From Desulfobacca acetoxidans (GTDB lineage: Bacteria; Desulfobacterota; Desulfobaccia; Desulfobaccales; 0-14-0-80-60-11), in contig DZCR01000087.1 in the NCBI GenBank assembly GCA_022736495.1, positions 1 to 13,403 of the forward strand: a stretch of DNA of 13,403 nucleotides, given 5' to 3'. The notes beneath the pieces were generated by a model. The model saw only the letters and a program-made list of their open reading frames with translations, did no database searches and was not told the DNA's origin. The position numbers and the translations under genes are program-made. Below are positions 1-6,161 of this stretch, in pieces; position 1 is the stretch's first letter; each line of letters opens with the position of its first letter.

Positions 1-68
1 ATAAATAATATCCTTTTGAACCCATCCAAAAACCTCTTAGCCGGTCTTGCCACTGCGCCTTGAACCAT

Positions 69-122
69 ACCGGCCTCTTCCTGCAACCGGGCTCTTTCTG
101 ATATGATGGTCACGAGGCCGGT
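69..122. repeat. 9-bp inverted repeat flanking a possible -10 element, upstream of the kinase gene
   Basis: ACCGGCCTC (69-77) and GAGGCCGGT (114-122) are perfect inverted copies separated by 36 nt. Between them lies TATGAT (102-107), five of six bases of a sigma-70 -10 box, but no convincing -35 box is found 16-18 bp upstream. A second small stem, GCGCTA (142-147) with TAGCGC (153-158) and loop CTGTT, lies closer to the start codon. The pair could be an operator or an RNA stem. Only the repeats themselves are seen; a function is inferred. Confidence 0.35.
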
Positions 123-188
123 TGGACAAACCGCTGGGAAAGCGCTACTGTTTAGCGCAGCTTATAAATCACCCAAGGAGAGCCAGGA

Positions 189-2672
189 TTGGCGAAACAA
201 ACGGCCGTTGATGCCATAGAGGAACTGGAGCAGCAAGAGCCGGGTGAGAAGGAACATCGCCGGGAGCTCTATCTGTTCAATCAAATCGCCACCATCACCG
301 CGCATACCCTGGACCTCCAGGAGATCATCGACGCTGTCCTCGCTGAGGTTCTGGAGTTTTTCCACATCGACGCCGGCATGTTGCTGCTGTGGGATCGTGA
401 GCGCCAGCGCCTTACTTATGCCGCCTCCCGGGGCTTTCCTCAGGAGTATCTGGGCGAGATCTCCAATCGGGCGTACGATACCCTCATGAGGTCAGAACAG
501 GCTTGCGCTATCGAACCTTTAATCATTCAAGATGCCAGCGCGGACCCGCGCCTGCTTTCTTCCACGTTTACCGAGGTGATCAGGCAGGACCCCAGGTTCC
601 GTGCCGTGGTCAGCATCCCGTTGAAATACCGGGACGATATTACCGGGTTTCTCAACCTGGCCGCGGAAAATACCGGACCTTTCCGGCCGTCCCGGCGGCG
701 GAAATATTTTCTCAGCATCCTGGGCAACCAGATCGGCCTGGCCATCGAAAACGCCCGCCTGTATCACGAGTTGCGGCGCTCGGAAAAGCGCTACCGCCGC
801 ATCTTTGAAGGGTCCAAGGACACGATTTTCATCTCCGACCTGGAAGGGCACCTCCTGGACCTTAACCCTGCGGGCGTGGAACTCTTGAAGTTTTCCTCCA
901 AGGCCGAGGCCTTAGACCTGCCACATCTCAGGGAAATTTTCCAAGACCCCCGGGATTGGGAACGCTTCCAGCTCAAGGTAGAAGTTGAGGACTACATCCG
1001 GGACCTTGAATTGACCCTGAAACCGCAGGGAGGCGGCCAGGTGCACGCCTTGCTCACCGGCATCGTGCGCCGGAATAAAGAAGGGCGCATTAGCGGCTAT
1101 GAAGGCATCTTAAAGAATATCAGCGAGCGCAAGCTAAGGGAATGGGAACTTCTGCGGGAGAAGAAGACCACCGAAGGCATCCTGGAAGGCTTGCCGGTGC
1201 CAACCTTCGTCATCGACCGGGGGCACCGCATCATCTACTGGAACCGGGCCTGCGAGGAATTGACGGGGTTTTCACGGCACGAAATGGTGGGAACCTACCG
1301 CTACTGGCTGCCGTTCTACACCCATGAGCGGCCGTCCATGGCCTCCCTGGTGGCAGAGCAAAACATCAAGGCCCTGGAAAAATATTTCGGGGATAAGAAC
1401 CTTAAGCCCTCCCCGATCCTGCCCGGGGCCTACGAGGCCTACGAGCATTTTGACAATTTTCAGGGACAGGAACGCTATCTCTATCATACCGCTTCCCCCA
1501 TCTATGATGAAGACGGCCACATCCAGGGAGCGGTACAGGTTATTCTGGATGTGACCAAGCGGGAAAAACTGGCCCGGGAACTCACGGATTCCGAGGATAA
1601 ATTCCGCCGTCTCGTGGAGACCTCGCTGGATGGCATCGTCCTTCACCGTAATCTGAGGCTGCTGTATGTCAACCGAGCCTGTTTGGAGATGTTCAATTAT
1701 CAGAACTCCGAACAGATGCTGAACCGTTCTCTGGTACAATTTGTGGACCCCCAGTACCTCCCAATAGTGACCCGCTGGCAGACGCAAATACAGCGTCGGC
1801 CCGGCACCCCGCGGATCTTCGAAATGAAGGGGGTCAGAAAGGGTGGCGGCACCTTCGACCTGGAGGGCGTTTCCTTTCCCACGACGTATGAAGGTCAGCC
1901 CGCCATTCAGACGCATATCCGGGATATCACCCACAAAAAGCACTTGGAGGAGCACTTAAGCCGCACTGAAAAGCTGGCGGCCCTGGGGCAACTGGCCGCA
2001 GGAGTGGCCCATGAAATCAACAATCCCCTGGGGGGCATCCTGGTTTACAGCTATCTGCTCCTGGAAGACCTGGAGGCGGGAGCCCCGGAGCGGACTCAGG
2101 TGGAAAAGATTGTCCGGGAGGCTACCCGCTGTAAGGAGATTGTCCAGGGGCTCTTGGAGTTCTCCCGGCACATGCCTTCCAAAATGGTGCCCCTGAATAT
2201 CAACGCCGTCCTGGAGGAAGTGATCTCCCTGGTGGAGGATCATCTCCAGTTTCAAAGTATCCAACTGGTCCAGGATCTGGAGCCGCATCTCCCCGCGGTC
2301 CTGGGAGACAAGAGCAAGCTGGAACAGGTGTTCATCAATCTTCTGATGAACAGCGGGGAGTCCATGAAGGGCGAAGGCCGGCTTACCGTCAGCACCTCGA
2401 TGGCCCAAGGGGGCGACCTGGTGATCATCCGCTTCCAAGATACCGGTCCCGGTATCCCGGAAACCTATCTGAGCCGTCTGTTTGATCCTTTCTTTACCAC
2501 CAAAGAGGTGGGTAAAGGGGTGGGGCTGGGATTGTCCATCAGCTATGGCATCATTCAGAAACATATGGGGCGGGTCTACATGGAGCGGACCGGGATAGAC
2601 GGAACGGTCTTTGTCATAGAACTCCCGGTGCACCGGCAAGTGCAGGACAATGTGGGGGATAATCAGACTTAG
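189..2672 (+). CDS. Cytoplasmic sensor histidine kinase, GAF-PAS-PAS-PAS-HisKA-HATPase_c
   Basis: This 827-residue protein is a multi-sensor histidine kinase. In order it shows a GAF domain (about residues 28-190), three PAS domains (about 199-315, 327-458 and 467-582), a dimerisation/phosphoacceptor domain with the H-box AHEINNP and phosphorylatable His608, and a catalytic ATPase domain with the N-box around Asn721, the G1 box DTGPGIP from Asp751, an F-box LFDPFF and the G2 box GKGVGLGLS from Gly775. The PAC-like ends NISERK, DVTKRE and DITHKK mark the PAS boundaries. No membrane segment is visible, so it probably senses a cytoplasmic signal (a small molecule, redox or haem/flavin ligand; not identifiable here). 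The start is TTG, chosen because AAGGAG (175-180) lies 8 nt upstream. No response regulator or receiver domain is in the window, so it is an orphan kinase and its partner is unknown. The family call is firm; the signal is not. Confidence 0.95.
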   Translation: MAKQTAVDAIEELEQQEPGEKEHRRELYLFNQIATITAHTLDLQEIIDAVLAEVLEFFHIDAGMLLLWDRERQRLTYAASRGFPQEYLGEISNRAYDTLMRSEQACAIEPLIIQDASADPRLLSSTFTEVIRQDPRFRAVVSIPLKYRDDITGFLNLAAENTGPFRPSRRRKYFLSILGNQIGLAIENARLYHELRRSEKRYRRIFEGSKDTIFISDLEGHLLDLNPAGVELLKFSSKAEALDLPHLREIFQDPRDWERFQLKVEVEDYIRDLELTLKPQGGGQVHALLTGIVRRNKEGRISGYEGILKNISERKLREWELLREKKTTEGILEGLPVPTFVIDRGHRIIYWNRACEELTGFSRHEMVGTYRYWLPFYTHERPSMASLVAEQNIKALEKYFGDKNLKPSPILPGAYEAYEHFDNFQGQERYLYHTASPIYDEDGHIQGAVQVILDVTKREKLARELTDSEDKFRRLVETSLDGIVLHRNLRLLYVNRACLEMFNYQNSEQMLNRSLVQFVDPQYLPIVTRWQTQIQRRPGTPRIFEMKGVRKGGGTFDLEGVSFPTTYEGQPAIQTHIRDITHKKHLEEHLSRTEKLAALGQLAAGVAHEINNPLGGILVYSYLLLEDLEAGAPERTQVEKIVREATRCKEIVQGLLEFSRHMPSKMVPLNINAVLEEVISLVEDHLQFQSIQLVQDLEPHLPAVLGDKSKLEQVFINLLMNSGESMKGEGRLTVSTSMAQGGDLVIIRFQDTGPGIPETYLSRLFDPFFTTKEVGKGVGLGLSISYGIIQKHMGRVYMERTGIDGTVFVIELPVHRQVQDNVGDNQT

Positions 2673-2888
2673 AGAAAAAAAGTACAAAGCGGGGGGTCGG
2701 CCTCACGGCGCGAGCGGTCACCGCCAGATTTGGCGCCGGTTATAACACTCAAATATTTTTAGGTAATTCAACTCAATAATTTCTCCCCACCTTTTTGCCA
2801 AAAATTATTGACTATGGGGCGGGGGTATGATAGGTAGGCACATGTGAAAAGAATCATTTTCTCCTGGGCCTGACCCGGGTGGAGCGCC

Positions 2889-3122
2889 TTGAAGGAAGAC
2901 ACCAAAAAATTTTTAAAAGAGCTCTTTTCCGGGGGCTATAAAGCCAGTACTATCGGCATGACCCTGGTGTTTTGCATTTTTATCGGCGCTTTCTTGGGTT
3001 ATTTGCTGGACAACTACTTTGGCACCGGCTACCTGTTCAAAATCATCGGCCTGATTATGGGAATTATTGCCGGTTTCCGGAACGTCTATACCATGGGTAA
3101 GAAGTTCCAGAACGAGAAGTGA
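2889..3122 (+). CDS. atpZ: AtpZ/AtpQ-type small F0F1-ATPase-associated membrane protein
   Basis: A 77-residue protein with a charged N-terminus (KEDTKKFLKEL) and two membrane helices, about residues 19-42 and 48-68, the second followed by a basic tail. This matches the AtpZ/AtpI-like family whose genes head ATP synthase operons in many anaerobes and deltaproteobacteria. Family members have been linked to c-ring assembly and, with AtpI, to Mg2+/Ca2+ transport; which role applies here is inference. It is the first gene of atpZ-atpI-atpB-atpE. The TTG start has GGAG (2881-2884) only 4 nt upstream, a short spacing, and no better in-frame start is seen. Its stop codon (3120-3122) overlaps the ribosome binding site of atpI, suggesting coupled translation. 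Confidence 0.8.
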   Translation: MKEDTKKFLKELFSGGYKASTIGMTLVFCIFIGAFLGYLLDNYFGTGYLFKIIGLIMGIIAGFRNVYTMGKKFQNEK

Positions 3123-3128
3123 GGGCAC

Positions 3129-3560
3129 ATGAATATTATGTCCCCTCGCCATCTGAAAATCGCCAACTGGGTGGTGTTGGCAGTACTGGTCCTGGCCGGG
3201 TTCTGTTGGCGCGGCCGGGAGTTTGCCCTGGGTGTCCTGGTGGGGGGCCTGGTGGTGGTCATCAATTTCCACCTCCTGCATCATGCCCTGAAAGGTACCC
3301 TGGGACAATTGACCAACAATTCCCAGGAGAGTACAAGCCGAGCCAAGGCCTTTTTCGCCGCCCGGCAGCTACTGCGGTTTTTTGCGCTGCTGGCTATCAT
3401 ATTCCTGTTGGTCGGTCAGGGTTGGGTGAACATCTTCGGGCTGCTAGTGGGCCTGTCCACGGTAGTCATCACCTTGATGCTGGCCGCGATTAACGAAACG
3501 ATCAAGCTTAAGAATAAGGAGGCAAACCCGTCCCATGGAACATCCCATTCTCTTTCTTGA
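3129..3560 (+). CDS. atpI: ATP synthase subunit I (AtpI)
   Basis: A 143-residue hydrophobic protein with four predicted membrane helices (roughly residues 11-27, 30-52, 83-100 and 103-123), the pattern of the ATP synthase I family, a chaperone for assembly of the c ring. The position between atpZ and atpB supports the call more than sequence motifs do, since the family is poorly conserved. GAGGG (3121-3125) precedes the ATG; a second in-frame ATG is three codons further on and could be used instead. The 3' end overlaps the start of atpB by 26 nt in another frame, and the AAGGAGG for atpB lies inside this gene, so translation of the two is probably coupled. Confidence 0.8.
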   Translation: MNIMSPRHLKIANWVVLAVLVLAGFCWRGREFALGVLVGGLVVVINFHLLHHALKGTLGQLTNNSQESTSRAKAFFAARQLLRFFALLAIIFLLVGQGWVNIFGLLVGLSTVVITLMLAAINETIKLKNKEANPSHGTSHSLS

Positions 3561-4212
3561 TTTGCTGTTTGGAAAGTTCGGCCTGCATATCCCTCCCCAT
3601 GTCACTTATGCCGTATTAGTTTCGCTTATCCTCCTGGGGTTAGGCATGCTGGCCGGTAAGAAGATCTCCCTGGTCCCCACCGGCGCCCAGAATGTCTTTG
3701 AATTGATTGTCGGCGGACTGGAAGACTTCATGGTGGAGATCACCGGCGAGGAAGGCCGGGCTTTCTTCCCCTATATCTGCACCGTATTTTTGTTCATCAT
3801 GACTTGTAACCTCATCGGCTTGATTCCGGGGTTCTTGTCGCCCACGGCCAATATCAATACGCCGCTGGCCCTGGCCCTGTGCACCTTTTTATATACGCAC
3901 TACCTGGGGGTCAAGTACCATGGGGCCAAGTATATTAAGCACTTTTTGGGACCCATTCCGGCCCTGGCGCCCCTGTTCTTCCCCATTGAGATCATCGGGC
4001 ACTTTGCCCGGGTGCTCTCCCTGACTTTGCGTCTTTTCGGCAATATCATGGGAGAAGATCTGGTCCTGGCCATCCTTATGTTCCTGGCTGGAATGTTCCT
4101 GGCTCCTATGCCCATGATGTTCCTGGCGGTGTTCACCAGCGTCGTGCAGGCCTTTGTGTTCACTTTGCTGTCCATGATGTATTTTGCCGGGTCCATGGAG
4201 CACGCCCACTAA
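3535..4212 (+). CDS. atpB: F0F1 ATP synthase subunit a
   Basis: Subunit a forms the two ion half-channels next to the c ring. The 225-residue protein has five or six membrane helices and the family hallmark SLTLRLFGNIMGE, in which Arg166 corresponds to the essential Arg210 of E. coli. Acidic Glu174/Asp175 follow at the position of E. coli Glu219, and Gln205 in VVQAFVFTLLS matches the conserved Gln of the last helix. It is shorter than E. coli subunit a because the N-terminal region is compact, as in many anaerobes. AAGGAGG (3516-3522) is 12 nt from the ATG. It lies between atpI and atpE; genes for the b subunit and all of F1 are absent, so the remaining subunits must be encoded elsewhere. Confidence 0.97.
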   Translation: MEHPILFLDLLFGKFGLHIPPHVTYAVLVSLILLGLGMLAGKKISLVPTGAQNVFELIVGGLEDFMVEITGEEGRAFFPYICTVFLFIMTCNLIGLIPGFLSPTANINTPLALALCTFLYTHYLGVKYHGAKYIKHFLGPIPALAPLFFPIEIIGHFARVLSLTLRLFGNIMGEDLVLAILMFLAGMFLAPMPMMFLAVFTSVVQAFVFTLLSMMYFAGSMEHAH

Positions 4213-4266
4213 TTTCGGAAGAAGGCCACTTCATATATCTCAACATCATTTAGGAGGTTTAAGAAA

Positions 4267-4647
4267 ATGAGAAAATCCCTGGTTCTTGGACTGAGCATGC
4301 TGGTAACCCTGCTTTGGGCTTCCCTGTCCTTCGCGGCTGAGGCCGCTGGCGCCGCTGGCGCTTCTGCCGGCTTGGGGACCTTTTTCAGCTATGCGGTGAT
4401 GGCCGCCGGCTTTGGCATCGGCATTGCCGCTTTCGGTACCGGCATCGGCCAGGGCATGGCCGTGAAGAGCTCGGTGGAAGGCATCGCCCGTAACCCCGAG
4501 GCTTCCGGAAAAATCACCGTCACCATGCTGATCGGCTTGGCCATGATCGAGTCTCTGTGTATTTATGCTCTGGTCATTGCCCTGATCATCCTGTACGCTT
4601 ACCCCATGGCCAAACCCATTGCCACGGCTCTGGGCTTCAAGATGTAA
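4267..4647 (+). CDS. atpE: F0F1 ATP synthase subunit c, with N-terminal signal peptide and Na+-type ligand pattern
   Basis: Subunit c makes the rotating membrane ring that carries the coupling ion. The product is 126 residues, longer than the usual 70-90, because it begins with a signal-like segment (basic RK, hydrophobic core, probable cleavage after Ala23 in SFA-A). The mature part is the two-helix hairpin with the polar loop [12 protein letters not shown]. The ion-binding carboxylate is Glu95, followed by Ser96 and Tyr100 (IESLCIY), and helix 1 carries Gln62 in GIGQG. The 33-residue spacing Gln62-Glu95 equals Gln32-Glu65 in the Na+ c subunit of Ilyobacter/Propionigenium. AGGAGG (4252-4257) lies 9 nt before the ATG. 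A 54-nt gap separates it from atpB and an intrinsic terminator follows 13 nt after the stop, so it ends the operon. Confidence 0.96.
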   Translation: MRKSLVLGLSMLVTLLWASLSFAAEAAGAAGASAGLGTFFSYAVMAAGFGIGIAAFGTGIGQGMAVKSSVEGIARNPEASGKITVTMLIGLAMIESLCIYALVIALIILYAYPMAKPIATALGFKM

Positions 4648-4660
4648 CTAATTGCAAGTC

Positions 4661-4689
4661 AAGGGGGGCGTCAGGCCCCCCTTTTCTTT
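4661..4689 (+). terminator. Intrinsic terminator of the atp operon
   Basis: A perfect 9-bp stem, AAGGGGGGC (4661-4669) with GCCCCCCTT (4675-4683), closes a 5-nt loop (GTCAG) and runs into the T-rich tract TTTTCTTT (4682-4689). It lies 13 nt after the atpE stop codon and separates atpE from rex transcription. Confidence 0.93.
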
Positions 4690-4716
4690 AACATCATTTG
4701 TGCAAAAATCCACAAT
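4688..4716 (+). promoter_or_regulatory. Predicted sigma-70 promoter of rex
   Basis: TTAACA (4688-4693) and CACAAT (4711-4716) are separated by 17 bp, matching the -35 consensus at five of six and the -10 consensus at four of six positions. Transcription would begin near 4723, giving a leader of about 20 nt before rex. The Rex-type operator occupies the spacer and most of the -10 element. Confidence 0.5.
4698..4715. promoter_or_regulatory. Rex operator (autoregulatory)
   Basis: The 18-bp sequence TTGTGCAAAAATCCACAA fits the known Rex palindrome TTGTGAA-N4-TTCACAA at 12 of its 14 defined positions, the exceptions being one symmetric pair (positions 6 and 13). It lies 30 nt upstream of rex and over the predicted promoter. 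Rex is known to release such sites when NADH/NAD+ rises; repression of its own gene here is an inference from position. Confidence 0.8.
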
Positions 4717-4744
4717 CAGAATCGGACCCCGTGTAAGCTAAGTA

Positions 4745-5392
4745 ATGCGCTCAGTTATGAAATTCTCTAAAATACCCGCTGCCACCATTACCCGTTTGTC
4801 CATTTACTCCCGTTATCTTGATGCCCTGGCTCAGGAGGGGGTGAAGATCATCGCCTCGGACAAGCTGGCCCAAAAGTGCGGCATCAACCCGGCCCAGATA
4901 CGCAAGGACCTGGCGTACTTCGGAGAGTTCGGCATCCGGGGGGTGGGGTACTTTGTCAAGGAATTGCTTTTCGAAATCAAGCGCATCCTGGGGCTCAACA
5001 AGACCTGGAAAATGGCCTTGGTGGGGATCGGGAATCTGGGCTCGGCACTGTTGGCCCATCAGAATTTTATCCGTCAGGGCTACGAGTTCGTGGCGGTCTT
5101 CGATGTCGATCCGGCCAAGGTAGGACGCCGGGTGCCCAGCGGCCAGACCATTCACTCCCTGGAAGAGTTGGAACAGGTAGTCAAAGACAAGGGCGTGGAG
5201 ATCGGCGTCATTGCCACCCCGGCCGCCAAGGCCCAAATGGCGGCCTTGCACCTCATTTCGGCGGGAGTTAAGGCCATCCTCAATTTTGCCCCTATCCAAT
5301 TGCAGGTGCCGGAAGGCATGGCGGTGGAAAACGTCGACTTCACCGTCAAGCTGGACAACCTGGCCTACAATCTCACCATGGGCGAAGGCTGA
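4745..5392 (+). CDS. rex: Redox-sensing transcriptional repressor Rex
   Basis: Rex senses the NADH/NAD+ ratio and represses energy-metabolism genes when NADH is low. The 215-residue protein has the N-terminal winged-helix domain (about residues 1-80; KIPAATITRLSIYSRYL, then QIRKDLAYFGEFGIRGVGY) and a C-terminal Rossmann domain with the dinucleotide motif GIGNLG at 94-99, followed by VFDVDPAKVGR and the domain-swapping C-terminal helix. Length and motifs are typical of the family. The start is uncertain: ATG at 4745 and ATG at 4757 (MKFSK) are both possible and neither has a good Shine-Dalgarno sequence. An operator matching its own consensus lies just upstream. Its adjacency to F0 genes fits regulation of ATP synthase genes by Rex, as reported for sulfate reducers. 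Confidence 0.96.
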   Translation: MRSVMKFSKIPAATITRLSIYSRYLDALAQEGVKIIASDKLAQKCGINPAQIRKDLAYFGEFGIRGVGYFVKELLFEIKRILGLNKTWKMALVGIGNLGSALLAHQNFIRQGYEFVAVFDVDPAKVGRRVPSGQTIHSLEELEQVVKDKGVEIGVIATPAAKAQMAALHLISAGVKAILNFAPIQLQVPEGMAVENVDFTVKLDNLAYNLTMGEG

Positions 5393-5737
5393 AGATAGCC
5401 TCCAGCGCGCAACCCAAAAATCAACTCGGCTTTATCCTGGCTTTCCAAAGAAAATTCTCGGGCAAGATTGCTCTGAATCAGGTGTCTGCCATTGCGTGAG
5501 TCTGCCGGATACCAGTCTTCAGGCCATTTCTTCATATCTGGGATAGCTCTGTAGTTAATCCCAGGTTTTTTTCCTCAATATTTTGGTGGGGAGCGCGATT
5601 ACTCCGGATGCCCCCGGATGCGAGCCTCCTGACCAGAATGCCCATGACCTTTCTATTTTAGGCAACCAACAGAGCCAATTCCAGAAGCTCCTGCAAGTTG
5701 TTTGGGTCTGGGCTTTCCTGAGCGCATAACTTCATGT
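5393..5737. other. Intergenic stretch after rex without a recognisable gene
   Basis: Apart from the terminator at 5538-5572 nothing codes convincingly here. Frames that stay open on the + strand are carry-overs of the rex shadow frame, and a 25-codon minus-strand frame (5658-5735) lacks a ribosome binding site. A short direct repeat, GGATGC twice within 5605-5621, is the only small-scale repetition seen. The tract may be decayed coding DNA, but no family can be named. Confidence 0.5.
5538..5572 (+). terminator. Intrinsic terminator downstream of rex
   Basis: CTGGGAT (5538-5544) pairs perfectly with ATCCCAG (5558-5564) across a 13-nt loop, and seven T residues follow (5566-5572). It lies 145 nt after the rex stop codon, leaving a 3' untranslated stretch in which I see no convincing gene. 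Confidence 0.8.
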
Positions 5738-5972
5738 TAAATTTTTTGTATTCATGATTCATTCATTAACCATTAGTCAAGCAATCAATATAATTAGAGA
5801 ATTAGTTAATTATATAAGATATGTATAAAATATTAAACAATTATATTTTATAACACCAGATGAGAATTCAGAGGATTATAATATTTATTAATGAATCCAA
5901 TAAATTAAGGAAACGGCCTATAATTTGCATAAATCATTTCGAATTTTTATTTAAATAAAATTAAATATATTT
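5738..5972. other. Strongly A+T-rich non-coding tract
   Basis: This stretch is overwhelmingly A and T, in sharp contrast to the GC-rich genes on both sides, and holds no gene in any frame. It contains a 16-bp perfect palindrome at 5945-5960 and many TATAAT-like hexamers, too many for one promoter to be picked out. Such tracts often bind nucleoid proteins or mark the edge of acquired DNA; either is an inference. Confidence 0.7.
5945..5960. repeat. 16-bp perfect palindrome in the A+T-rich tract
   Basis: TTTTATTTAAATAAAA is its own reverse complement. The site lies about 250 bp upstream of the PEP-CTERM gene and may be a regulator binding site. In such A+T-rich sequence palindromes also arise by chance, so the function is open. 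Confidence 0.45.
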
Positions 5973-6032
5973 ATTGGTTCATGAAAATGGCCAAGGGAAA
6001 ACGATTGTCAGCGTGAAGGATAGTCGAGGGCT

Positions 6033-6161
6033 GCGTGGGGCTTGTAGCCCGGTTGCCTGGCATTTACCATATTTCAAAATATGCTGGCAGGGATGCCACC
6101 AAGGAGGTGAGGCACGGCGAGTGATCCATAAGTATTTTCGGCTGGTTGGCAACGCGCACGC
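6033..6161 (+). ncRNA. Candidate structured 5' leader RNA upstream of the PEP-CTERM gene
   Basis: Complementary segments nest in an orderly way. An outer helix GCGTG (6033-6037) with CACGC (6157-6161) encloses hairpin GGGCT-TGT-AGCCC (6038-6050), then helix GTTGCC (6052-6057) with GGCAAC (6148-6153). Inside are hairpin CATATT-TCAA-AATATG (6068-6083) and hairpin TGGCA-GGGA-TGCCA (6085-6098), the latter with a GNRA-type loop. TGCCACC (6094-6100) can instead pair with GGT and GGCA at 6106-6114, placing the Shine-Dalgarno core AAGGA in the loop. It matches no riboswitch class I recognise; the conserved c-di-GMP-I, FMN and cobalamin core motifs are absent. The pairings are seen in the sequence; that they form an RNA switch is inference. 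Confidence 0.35.

Noticed and set aside
1272..1955. A 227-codon minus-strand frame inside the kinase gene
   Set aside because: It is the shadow of a strongly supported kinase reading frame, shows no family motif, and such frames are expected in GC-rich coding DNA.
5658..5735. A 25-codon minus-strand frame starting MKLCAQ and ending in a leucine-rich stretch
   Set aside because: No ribosome binding site or promoter is seen and a frame this short arises easily by chance, though the amphipathic end is curious.
5986..6060. Resemblance of TAGCCCGGTTGCC (6045-6057) to the 3' end of c-di-GMP-I (GEMM) riboswitches
   Set aside because: The required upstream GGCAAACC and GACGCAAAGCC-like segments are not present, so a GEMM element cannot be supported.
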